Assembly (NCBI GenBank): GCA_946415795.1
Contig: CAMKTW010000065.1
Coordinates: 1 to 8,352 of the forward strand
Reading direction: 5' to 3'
Length of the DNA stretch: 8,352 nucleotides
From: an uncultured Bacteroidales bacterium
GTDB lineage: Bacteria > Bacteroidota > Bacteroidia > Bacteroidales > UBA932
Below, one piece after another: positions 1-5,965 of this stretch. The notes under the pieces were generated by a model. The model searched no databases. It had not been told where the DNA came from and saw only the letters and a program-made list of their open reading frames with translations. The first letter of the stretch is position 1. Every line of letters begins with the position of its first letter. The position numbers and the translations under genes are program-made.

Positions 1-371
1 CGCCTGGTGGCTCTTTTCTCGTGCTGATACAGTGCGGGGGCAATGAACCGCCAGATTTCAAAAATCACATACGGGCAGCACACTATGAAAGCGCACATAA
101 AGGTGACCCTCATATGCACCATAAACTGTGTAGAGAGCTCTATGTTTACCAGCTGCAGCCCCGTGGACATCCCGAACAGCTTATAGAAAAAGAAGTCCGG
201 CCTGGTAGGTGCCAGGATAAGAGTGTCAAACAGGAAATCCTTGAAAAAGAAGAGCACGACAAAGGCGGCGAGCAGTGCAAGCACCACCCGGAACAGTCCG
301 TGCCGCAAGTCTTCCAGGTGATCCCAGAAGCTCATCTCCTTAGATTCATCCAGCTTCTCTTCCTCTGCCAT
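1..371 (-). CDS. tatC: Sec-independent protein translocase TatC (partial, N-terminal 123 residues)
   Basis: TatC is the multi-spanning inner-membrane receptor of the twin-arginine pathway; it binds the RR signal peptide and, with TatA, moves folded proteins across the membrane. The 123 visible residues begin with an acidic cytoplasmic stretch. The family signature FWDHLEDLRHGLFR follows at residues 15-28, then a first membrane segment at about 28-46, a periplasmic loop, and a second hydrophobic segment at about 88-104. Next comes EIWRFIAPALYQHEKR at residues 105-120, which matches the conserved first cytoplasmic loop of TatC. The rest of the protein, about half its usual length, lies beyond the left edge. 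The ATG at 371 is the only start that places the signature at the normal distance from the N-terminus. It sits 6 bp after the tatA stop, so the two are almost certainly co-transcribed. No strong Shine-Dalgarno sequence is visible. Confidence 0.95.
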   Translation of the reverse strand, partial: MAEEEKLDESKEMSFWDHLEDLRHGLFRVVLALLAAFVVLFFFKDFLFDTLILAPTRPDFFFYKLFGMSTGLQLVNIELSTQFMVHMRVTFMCAFIVCCPYVIFEIWRFIAPALYQHEKRATR

Positions 372-377
372 CTGGAT

Positions 378-608
378 TTACTCTACCTTCTTGGGTTCCT
401 CTTTGTCTATGTCGGTTTTGATGTCGTTGAGTTCTTTTTCAGCCTCTTTCATACCGCTCTTGAACTCCTTGACGCCTTTGCCCAGACCACGCATAAGCTC
501 GGGAATCTTCTTGCCGCCGAAAAGGAGGATGATAACAAGCGCAATGATGACCCATTGCCAGGGACCGATAACGCCCAACGGGAGAATCAACAATGATAAA
601 GCAGTCAT
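378..608 (-). CDS. tatA: Twin-arginine translocase pore subunit TatA/TatE
   Basis: TatA is the small subunit that oligomerises to form the transport path for folded proteins in the Tat system. The 76-residue product has the family layout: one membrane helix at about residues 15-30 (WQWVIIALVIILLF), the Phe-Gly hinge at 30-31, the basic KKIPEL turn at 33-38, an amphipathic helix at about 36-60 containing GLGKGVKEFKSGMKEAE, and a charged tail ending in EEPKKVE. The stretch before the membrane helix (MTALSLLILPLGVIGP) is longer and more hydrophobic than in typical TatA, but no internal ATG offers a shorter start. tatC follows after 6 bp and valS precedes after 25 bp, so it probably belongs to the leftward maf-valS-tatA-tatC transcript. 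With no separate tatB seen, a minimal TatAC system is likely, as is common in this phylum. Confidence 0.93.
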   Translation of the reverse strand: MTALSLLILPLGVIGPWQWVIIALVIILLFGGKKIPELMRGLGKGVKEFKSGMKEAEKELNDIKTDIDKEEPKKVE

Positions 609-633
609 AATGTCTATTGTTAAAGATTAATAA

Positions 634-3273
634 TTACAGTTTTGCAAGACGCTCCTTGAGACTTGCTATCTTCTGGGTAGCGTCCGATTGTTTCTTGCGT
701 TCTGTCTCCACTACTGCCGCAGGAGCGTTTGCCACGAAGCGCTCGTTGCCCAGCTTGGCGTTGACGCCTTTGAGGAAACCCTCGTAGCGGGCGATTTCAG
801 CTACTATCTTGGCCTTCTCCGCCTCTACATCTATCATACCCTCGAGCGGGACAAAGAACTGGACGGTGCCAGCCAGGAAAGACTCTCCGGCATCATTCCC
901 AAAATCTTCTACAACTTCTATTCCGGAGATGTTGGCCATCTTGACAATCGCAGGAGAGACGGATGCGGGGAAGGCACCCCTGACCATCAGGGGCAAAGCC
1001 TCCTTGGGAGAGATATTCTTCTTTGCACGGAGGGCACGGATCTCAGTTACTGCTTGTGCTGCGAAATTGAAATCGGCGATTACCTGTGCATCGAATCCGT
1101 AGGGCTTGGGAGAGTCGGCAAACATTATGGTCTCACCCTCCTTGCGCTCCTTGATGTTCTGCCAGAGCTCCTCTGTAATGAACGGAATGAACGGATGGAG
1201 CATCTTGAGCAGCGACTCAAAGAAGCCGATTGTCCACAGATATGTATCATTATCAATCGAATCGCCGTAGGCGGGCTTTACCAGTTCCAGGTACCAGGCG
1301 CAGAAATCGTCCCAGAACAGCTTGTAAACAGCCATTATAGCATCGCTGATACGGTATTTTGAGTAATGGTCTTCAACCGCAGTCACTGTTTCGCACAGAC
1401 GTTCGTGGAACCACTTGACAGCCAGCTTATTGACATCGGAGGCAGGCTTGTCCTCAACATTCCACATCTGAACGAGGCGGTAGGCGTTCCAAACCTTGTT
1501 GCAGAAGTTGCGTCCCTGCTCTACCTGGCTCTCGTCAAAGAGGATGTCGTTGCCGGCGCTGGTGCAGAGCATCATGCCCAGGCGAACAGCATCGGCACCA
1601 TATTTTGCTATCAGATCCAGCGGGTCGGGAGAATTGCCCAGCGACTTGCTCATCTTGCGACCGAGTTTGTCGCGGACGATACCGGTAAGGAACACATTGC
1701 TGAAAGGTACCTTGCCCATAAACTCGTCTCCTGCCATAATCATGCGAGCCACCCAGAAGAAGAGTATGTCCGGTCCTGTAACCAGGTCGCTCGTGGGATA
1801 ATAGTATGCCAGGTCGGCATTGGGCTCCGCCTCGGGATGGCCGGGCTTGCCGGCATCAAACACAGAGATGGGCCACAGCCAGGAGCTGAACCAGGTGTCC
1901 AGCACATCTTCGTCCTGACGGAGATCTTCCGCCTTGAGAGATGCGTCCAGGGCACGCGCCTTGACCAGTGCGGATTCTGCATCGGGGGCGACAACGTAAC
2001 GGCCGTCGGGAAGGTAGTATGCCGGTATGCGCTGACCCCACCAGAGCTGGCGGGATATGCACCAGTCACGCACCGTCTCCATCCAGTGGCGGTATGTATT
2101 GCGATACTTATCAGGAATCAGTTTGACGTCACCGTTCTCAACGCTGGCAAGCGCCTCCTTGGCAAGCGATTCCATCTTGAGGAACCACTGAGTGGAGAGT
2201 TTGGGCTCGATGACTGCGTTTGTGCGCTCACTGTAGCCGATTGGAGATACGTAATCTTCTGTCTTGACCAGGTTCCCGGCCTCTTCCAGCATCTTCTCTA
2301 TCTTCTTGCGGGCCTCAAAGCGGTCTTCGCCAACGAGAATCTGTGCCTTCTCGTTAAGACGGCCGTGGTCGTCTATTATATCAAGCACCTCCAGATTATG
2401 GCGGAGGCCTATCTCGTGGTCGTTAACGTCGTGCGCCGGGGTAACCTTGAGGCACCCGGTACCGAAATCCATCTCCACATAGTCGTCCTCGATAACAGGT
2501 ATCTCTTTGTTGATGAGCGGGATGAGCACCTTCTTGCCGTGCAGCCAGAAGTGCCGTTCGTCCTTGGGGTTCACGCATATTGCGGCATCGGCCATAATGG
2601 TCTCGGGACGGGTGGTTGCAATGACCAGGAACTTGTCGGTGGGGTTGCCGTTGCCGTCGCTTATAAAGTAGCGCAGGTGATAGAATTTGCTCTGGGTGTC
2701 GCGGTGGATAACCTCTTCGTCGCTGACTGCGGTGAGGCCGACGGGATCCCAGTTCACCATACGTGCGCCGCGGTAGATATAACCCTTGTCATAGAAGTAG
2801 CAGAAGGTGTTTATCACCGCCTTGCTCAGTTCGGGGTCCATCGTGAATTTGGTACGGTCCCAGTCGCAGCTTGCACCAAGTTTGCGCAGCTGTTTGAGGA
2901 TAATCCCTCCGTGCTCTTCTTTCCACTCCCAGGCGTATTTGAGGAACTCCTCGCGGGAGATGTCTTCTTTCCTGATGCCTTTCTCACGCAGACGGCCGAC
3001 GACTTTATTCTCTGTGGCTATGGATGCGTGGTCGGTGCCGGGCACCCAGCAGGCATTCTTGCCGTCCATACGCGCCTTGCGTATGAGCACATCGTTTATA
3101 GTGTTGTTGAGCACGTGGCCCATATGCAGGATTCCGGTGACGTTGGGCGGGGGAATCACTATAGTATATGGTTCGCGGCCATCGGGTTCTGAATGGAAAA
3201 AATTGTGGTCCATCCAGTATGCGTACCACTTGTCTTCTACGTTATTTGGATTGTATTTTGCTTCTAACTCCAT
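634..3273 (-). CDS. valS: Valyl-tRNA synthetase
   Basis: This class I aminoacyl-tRNA synthetase charges tRNA-Val with valine in the cytoplasm and edits mischarged threonine. The 879-residue protein is full length for the bacterial family. In order it shows PPPNVTGILHMGH at residues 41-53 (the HIGH-type ATP motif is HMGH at 50-53), the CP1 editing domain with TTRPETIMAD at about 220-229 and GTGCLKVTPAHDVND at about 271-285, and the catalytic-core block DVLDTWFSSWLWP at 456-468. The KMSKS loop is at 540-544. An alpha-helical anticodon-binding domain occupies about 620-760, and a Lys/Glu-rich C-terminal coiled-coil arm about 815-879. All key motifs are intact. The start at 3273 puts HMGH at the usual distance and lies 11 bp after the maf stop, which suggests an operon. 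A 608-codon open frame on the opposite strand is a compositional shadow. Confidence 0.98.
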   Translation of the reverse strand: MELEAKYNPNNVEDKWYAYWMDHNFFHSEPDGREPYTIVIPPPNVTGILHMGHVLNNTINDVLIRKARMDGKNACWVPGTDHASIATENKVVGRLREKGIRKEDISREEFLKYAWEWKEEHGGIILKQLRKLGASCDWDRTKFTMDPELSKAVINTFCYFYDKGYIYRGARMVNWDPVGLTAVSDEEVIHRDTQSKFYHLRYFISDGNGNPTDKFLVIATTRPETIMADAAICVNPKDERHFWLHGKKVLIPLINKEIPVIEDDYVEMDFGTGCLKVTPAHDVNDHEIGLRHNLEVLDIIDDHGRLNEKAQILVGEDRFEARKKIEKMLEEAGNLVKTEDYVSPIGYSERTNAVIEPKLSTQWFLKMESLAKEALASVENGDVKLIPDKYRNTYRHWMETVRDWCISRQLWWGQRIPAYYLPDGRYVVAPDAESALVKARALDASLKAEDLRQDEDVLDTWFSSWLWPISVFDAGKPGHPEAEPNADLAYYYPTSDLVTGPDILFFWVARMIMAGDEFMGKVPFSNVFLTGIVRDKLGRKMSKSLGNSPDPLDLIAKYGADAVRLGMMLCTSAGNDILFDESQVEQGRNFCNKVWNAYRLVQMWNVEDKPASDVNKLAVKWFHERLCETVTAVEDHYSKYRISDAIMAVYKLFWDDFCAWYLELVKPAYGDSIDNDTYLWTIGFFESLLKMLHPFIPFITEELWQNIKERKEGETIMFADSPKPYGFDAQVIADFNFAAQAVTEIRALRAKKNISPKEALPLMVRGAFPASVSPAIVKMANISGIEVVEDFGNDAGESFLAGTVQFFVPLEGMIDVEAEKAKIVAEIARYEGFLKGVNAKLGNERFVANAPAAVVETERKKQSDATQKIASLKERLAKL

Positions 3274-3284
3274 CTTTCTAAAGG

Positions 3285-3869
3285 CTAATATCCTGCAAAT
3301 TTAATCAATTCATCGTAAACTTTGTGCACCGGGAAGCCCATTACGTTATAAAATGAGCCGGAAATGGATGTGCAGGCGGCGTAACCTATCCATTCCTGGA
3401 TCCCATAGGCCCCCGCCTTGTCGTATGGTTTACAGGTATCTATGTAATAATCTATCTCGTCGCCGGTCAGTTCGCGGAATGTGACCAGGGTGGTGTCTGA
3501 CACTGTTTCGCAATGGTTTCTGTCGCGCACCGTGACGGCGGTGATTACCTCGTGGGTGCGTCCGGAGAGGCTGCGGAGCATCTCTACCGCCTCTTCCCTG
3601 CTGTGCGGCTTGCCCATTATCAAACTGTCCAGCAGGACCATCGTATCTGAGGTGACCAGTATCTCATCTTTTTCCAGTTCGCGCCAGAAGCCCCTTGACT
3701 TGCCCAGAGACATCGCGGCGGGCACCTGGCCGTGGGGCATATCCTCGGGGAAAGATTCCTCAAAGTTATTACGGGTATCTACTGTAAACTCAACGTTGAG
3801 ACCGGCAAGGAGTTCCCTGCGCCTGGGCGAATTGCTCGCCAAAATCACCTTCTTTCCGTGCAGATTCAT
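3285..3869 (-). CDS. maf: Maf-family nucleoside triphosphate pyrophosphatase
   Basis: Maf proteins hydrolyse non-canonical or excess nucleotides (dTTP/UTP or modified NTPs, depending on subgroup) to the monophosphate plus pyrophosphate. In the 194-residue product the family motifs are SNSPRRREL at residues 12-20 (phosphate binding), SDTMV at 74-78 with the likely catalytic Asp75, GKP at 86-88, YDKAGAYGIQ at 149-158 and GSFYNVMGFP at 171-180. The usual alanine in the ADT motif is serine here. I chose the ATG at 3869 because it places SNSPRR about a dozen residues in, as in the family; an in-frame ATG at 3905 would add 12 residues with no family resemblance. It is the first gene of the leftward block and is divergent from the gene at 4039. 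I saw no TAnnTTTG element for it in the 169-bp spacer. Subgroup (dTTP/UTP versus m7GTP) is not assigned. Confidence 0.94.
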   Translation of the reverse strand: MNLHGKKVILASNSPRRRELLAGLNVEFTVDTRNNFEESFPEDMPHGQVPAAMSLGKSRGFWRELEKDEILVTSDTMVLLDSLIMGKPHSREEAVEMLRSLSGRTHEVITAVTVRDRNHCETVSDTTLVTFRELTGDEIDYYIDTCKPYDKAGAYGIQEWIGYAACTSISGSFYNVMGFPVHKVYDELIKFAGY

Positions 3870-3923
3870 AGTGTGCGAAGTTACGGTTTTTGACCGACTA
3901 TGCAATATGTATTACCATTCAGG

Positions 3924-4046
3924 ATGTTTCTTCCAATTATTTGTATATTAGCAGGGTCATATTCAGTTTTATCGGGAATGGCCCATCATACTTCTCTTCC
4001 GGAAGCGGGCCTGCAGAAAATTATTCAAATGTTGCCTGATGCGTAA
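3924..4046 (+). CDS. Possible small membrane peptide overlapping the downstream start
   Basis: A 40-codon frame starts at ATG 3924 (or 48 codons from ATG 3900) and ends with TAA at 4044-4046, so it overlaps the ATG at 4039 by 8 bases. The N-terminal half is hydrophobic (MFLPIICILAGSYSVLSG) and could be one membrane segment; the second half (LPEAGLQKIIQMLPDA) looks like a short amphipathic helix. Stop-start overlap of this kind is typical of translational coupling, so it may be a coupled small protein or a leader ORF. Against it: it is short, has no recognised family, lies in a divergent promoter region, and has no clear ribosome binding site. It also resembles the start of short Bacteroidota membrane proteins, so it could be a truncated relic. 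Confidence 0.3.
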   Translation: MFLPIICILAGSYSVLSGMAHHTSLPEAGLQKIIQMLPDA

Positions 4047-4701
4047 GTTATCTATCTTTTTCATAGCCTTACTTGTATCGTCCACTGTTTTTGCGCAGCG
4101 GACACAAGCATCGCTTGACTTTGATCTTAATGAATGTACATATATGGTAAAATCTTTATTGGAAGAATTAAAGGGTCGTGATGTGGTCCTTTTCGTAGCT
4201 GACAAGGATGAGATTTCTCCTGAAGAGGTGCCTTTCCCTGTGGTTTTCACTGGAATGGGAAAGATGCGGATGTTCAGCAGCCTGGTCAAATGGCGTGAGT
4301 CTCTGCCTGAAGGACGGACCCCGGTGGTCCTTAATATCGGCAGTGCCGGATCGGCCCGGTATCCCATAGGCACTATTGTCCGTTGCACCCGGATTTACAA
4401 CGGCGGCAGCGAACTGGTACACGATTGCATCAATCTTGAGGGAGAAGGCGCCAGCATCTTTTCCGGGGACTATTTTATGAGTACCCAGACTTTCAGTCCG
4501 GAGCAGGTGAAGGAGCTCTCGCAGAAGTACGACCTCTTTGATATGGAGGCTTATGCGGCCGCTCGTTTCTGCCAGATGTATGACATTCCGTTCTATTGCC
4601 TGAAGGCGGTCTCTGACAATCTGGACGGCAACCTTAAGGACTGGCGCAGCATCCTGGCCGATATCCGAGTGCAGTTCACCCAGTTGCTGAACGGGTTATA
4701 G
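4039..4701 (+). CDS. Exported nucleosidase / nucleoside phosphorylase-fold protein
   Basis: The 220-residue protein has the phosphorylase-superfamily (PNP_UDP_1) core used by MTA/SAH nucleosidases and purine or uridine phosphorylases. Visible landmarks are GMGK at residues 72-75, NIGSAG at 99-104, SGDYF at 142-146, DMEAYA at 168-173 (the ribose-binding Met-Glu pair) and VSDN at 191-194, whose Asp193 corresponds to the catalytic Asp of nucleosidases. This pattern matches a short Bacteroidota family annotated as predicted nucleosidases. Unusually, the start at 4039 gives a clean signal peptide (MRK, a hydrophobic run to about residue 17, then VFA|Q), which implies a periplasmic enzyme. An internal ATG at codon 36 would give a cytoplasmic form. 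The classic N-terminal AMEEE catalytic segment of MTA/SAH nucleosidase is not visible, so the substrate is uncertain. It overlaps a possible small ORF by 8 bases and is divergent from maf. Confidence 0.8.
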   Translation: MRKLSIFFIALLVSSTVFAQRTQASLDFDLNECTYMVKSLLEELKGRDVVLFVADKDEISPEEVPFPVVFTGMGKMRMFSSLVKWRESLPEGRTPVVLNIGSAGSARYPIGTIVRCTRIYNGGSELVHDCINLEGEGASIFSGDYFMSTQTFSPEQVKELSQKYDLFDMEAYAAARFCQMYDIPFYCLKAVSDNLDGNLKDWRSILADIRVQFTQLLNGL

Positions 4702-4720
4702 AACGGTGTGTCGAAGAAGC

Positions 4721-4756
4721 AGAATTCGACAAGTGCGCTTGTCGAATTCTATTTTC
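4721..4756 (+). terminator. Perfect 13-bp inverted repeat after the nucleosidase gene
   Basis: AGAATTCGACAAG at 4721-4733 and its exact complement at 4738-4750 surround the 4-base loop TGCG. The right arm runs into a T-rich stretch (ATTTTC). The hairpin starts 20 bp after the stop codon at 4701, which fits an intrinsic terminator for the rightward gene. The T tract is interrupted, so a long stable hairpin with another role is possible. Confidence 0.6.
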
Positions 4757-4798
4757 TTTATTATCAGTGCTTTGTAAATCGGCCAGCTCACTTGCCGT

Positions 4799-4829
4799 TT
4801 TTCATAAATGGTTATCGCGATTATGAAAA
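4799..4829. repeat. 9-bp inverted repeat, possible second hairpin
   Basis: TTTTCATAA at 4799-4807 is exactly complementary to TTATGAAAA at 4821-4829, with a 13-base loop that contains the palindrome TCGCGA. The A+T-rich arms resemble a weak bidirectional terminator. It lies between the terminator-like repeat at 4721 and the TIR-bounded segment at 4848. Function is not known. Confidence 0.35.
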
Positions 4830-4847
4830 CGATGTAAAAAAACGCTT

Positions 4848-5011
4848 GTGGCAGATACCTCCAATTATACTGGGGCTCCGCCCCAAACCCCGCCGCTACG
4901 CGCTGGCTATTCTTAACCCAGCCCGCACGCGCTCCGCTAGCGCCTGATGGCGCACTTTCCGGGCAAAAATCTGCCCCTGAAAGAATTCAAGCTACGAACA
5001 ATATCTGCCAC
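4848..5011. repeat. 164-bp segment bounded by 10-bp terminal inverted repeats, full of GC-rich hairpins
   Basis: GTGGCAGATA at 4848-4857 and TATCTGCCAC at 5002-5011 are perfect inverted copies. Between them lie several short hairpins: TGGGGC/GCCCCA around TCC (4871-4885), GCGCT/AGCGC (4929-4943), GCGCC/GGCGC around TGAT (4940-4953, sharing bases with the previous one so only one can form at a time) and GGGCA/TGCCC (4961-4976). I found no convincing gene and no clear target-site duplication. The layout resembles a small non-autonomous palindromic or MITE-like repeat, but that is inference from one copy. Confidence 0.4.
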
Positions 5012-5182
5012 TTCGCTCTTCGCCGGCAGTCCCGCCACCGCGCCCTACTCGCTCTGACGGGGCTCCACGAAACCCTGGCGGGAGCACTACCCTTCCACTT
5101 CTTAATGTCTTTGGCGCCTCCACTGCCGCATGGGACCGGGAGGTCAGCCGCGAATCTGTTGGCGCTTTGGCGGGACGAGTCG
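5012..5182. other. GC-rich non-coding stretch with 8-bp repeats
   Basis: No protein-like frame is supported here; a 68-codon minus-strand frame (4987-5193) is rich in Arg, Ser and Trp and looks like GC-rich non-coding DNA. TCCCGCCA at 5030-5037 pairs exactly with TGGCGGGA at 5076-5083, and TGGCGGGA recurs at 5168-5175, just before the end of the gene fragment on the minus strand. The composition differs from the flanking genes. Together with 4702-5011 this makes up 480 bp without an intact gene. Confidence 0.35.
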
Positions 5183-5365
5183 CTATGCTCCAATCTTAGA
5201 CATTAGATCATCAGGAATTATGTCGTTCAGTAATGAGAGGGCAAACCATTTTTTCCCAAGGTCTTTCAGAGATGCACCGATGAGATACACTTGATTGTCC
5301 AAGATAAGGAAGCGGTCGTGGGATCTGGTGAACTCCTTCACTTCAATGGCCGGGTACTGGGCATT
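5183..5365 (-). pseudogene. C-terminal remnant of a RhuM/ORF6N-type protein with PLD-like tail
   Basis: About 60 residues on the minus strand end at the TAG at 5183-5185. They contain NAQYPAIEVKEF, SHDRFLILD and GASLKDLGKKWFA, then a tail ending DDLMSKIGA. From memory this block closes Bacteroidota accessory proteins that carry RhuM/ORF6N-type N-terminal domains and a phospholipase-D-like C-terminal module; the HDRFLI motif is part of that module. Resemblance stops abruptly at about 5365. The frame runs on to a stop at 5408-5410 with unrelated residues, and no start codon or N-terminal domain is present. The fragment is therefore a 5'-deleted relic. It abuts the 5'-deleted fragment on the opposite strand starting near 5371. 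Confidence 0.6.
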
Positions 5366-5367
5366 AG

Positions 5368-5682
5368 TATAGGGAGTTGGAGGAAGGAGGCTGGCCGAAG
5401 CCCATATTCAAACAGGATGATTTTATGCTTCGGGCAAGTTTATCATCACGGTTTGCACCAGAAACTTTACAGGAAACTTTACAGGAACGAGATGCTGAAA
5501 TCGTCCGTATGATGAAGGAGAAACCCGAGGTGACAACGTCGCAGATTGCAGAAGTATTGGGGGTATCCAGGCAAACTATTGCAACGAGAGTTAAAGTATT
5601 ACAGACTCAGGGCTTTGTCCGGCGCATTGGCCCTGACAAAGGCGGACGTTGGGAGGTTGTCAATAAAATATCGATGCGGTAG
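5368..5682 (+). pseudogene. C-terminal winged-helix remnant of an AlbA_2 (Schlafen-type) DNA-binding protein
   Basis: The frame opens right after the stop at 5365-5367 and ends at TAG 5680-5682. It reads YRELEEGGWPKPIFKQDDF, then the linker ETLQETLQERD, then a winged helix-turn-helix (TSQIAEVLGVSRQTIATRV) and the ending KGGRWEVV. In AlbA_2/HATPase_c_4 proteins, often labelled RecG-related regulators, a 'G.P.P.F' segment, an ETxQETxQE repeat linker and a final winged helix occur in this order at the C-terminus. The N-terminal AlbA_2 and ATPase-like domains, roughly three quarters of the protein, are absent, and there is no good start codon (only a TTG at 5377). It could be expressed as a stand-alone small winged-helix protein, but truncation is the simpler reading. 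Confidence 0.62.
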
Positions 5683-5802
5683 AGAGTACCTTAGATATCT
5701 TCGCTGGACAGCCGTCAAGTGATGGTTTCCAGTACCGGCGGAATCTGGGTAAAGGCTTTACAAGTTAGTTCCTTTCGGAAGATGGCTTTGCCGGCTACAT
5801 TG

Positions 5803-5934
5803 TTATTTGGTCTCGAAGAAACTCAGCATACCCTCAATGCTGCCGACCACTTTGTCGAAAAGTATGTACATCAGGTCGGGCTCTTCCATCTTGGGGATAT
5901 AGGCCACTACCCTCGGAAAAAAGGTAAACGCAAA
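5803..5934 (-). pseudogene. Unidentified C-terminal gene fragment
   Basis: A 43-codon minus-strand frame with no start codon runs from a stop at 5935-5937 to the TAA at 5803-5805. From about 5925 on it reads like real coding sequence, including VVAYIPKMEEPDLMYILFDK and SIEGMLSFFETK, with codon use like the neighbouring genes. I do not recognise the family. A different minus-strand frame continues with protein-like residues (AGKAIFRKEL to VLETIT) down to a stop at 5715-5717, so the relic may also contain a frameshift near 5800. It could instead be chance; I favour a third truncated gene end in this debris zone. Confidence 0.35.
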
Positions 5935-5938
5935 TCAT

Positions 5939-5946
5939 TATATTTG
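5939..5946 (+). promoter_or_regulatory. Bacteroidota -7 promoter element before the PARG-like gene
   Basis: TATATTTG matches the TAnnTTTG -7 consensus exactly and lies 20 bp upstream of the ATG at 5966. The sequence between is A-rich (AATAATAAAAAAA), as is common in 5' leaders of this phylum. I see no clear TTG-type -33 box at the usual distance, so the promoter call rests on the -7 element and its position. Confidence 0.5.
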
Positions 5947-5965
5947 AATAATAAAAAAACTGGCT

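Noticed and set aside
21..596. 191-codon plus-strand open frame over tatC and tatA
   Set aside because: It is antisense to two clearly identified genes and has no domain of its own.
1366..3192. 608-codon plus-strand open frame inside valS
   Set aside because: It is antisense to a complete valS with all motifs intact, and its translation shows no recognisable domain. The valS codon composition keeps the opposite frame open.
3870..4038. A -7 promoter element in the divergent maf/nucleosidase spacer
   Set aside because: ATTATTTG on the plus strand is close to TAnnTTTG but does not match, and no match was found on the minus strand.
4708..4947. 79-codon plus-strand frame starting with GTG
   Set aside because: It runs straight through the 13-bp and 9-bp inverted repeats and the GC hairpins, and its C-terminal half is Arg/Pro/Ala-rich. 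I see no protein signature.
4841..5020. Target-site duplication flanking the TIR-bounded segment
   Set aside because: The flanks (CGCTT on the left, TTCGC on the right) are not convincing direct repeats.
4848..5083. Possible CRISPR array because of several short repeats
   Set aside because: The repeats are short inverted pairs, not direct repeats of constant length with even spacers.
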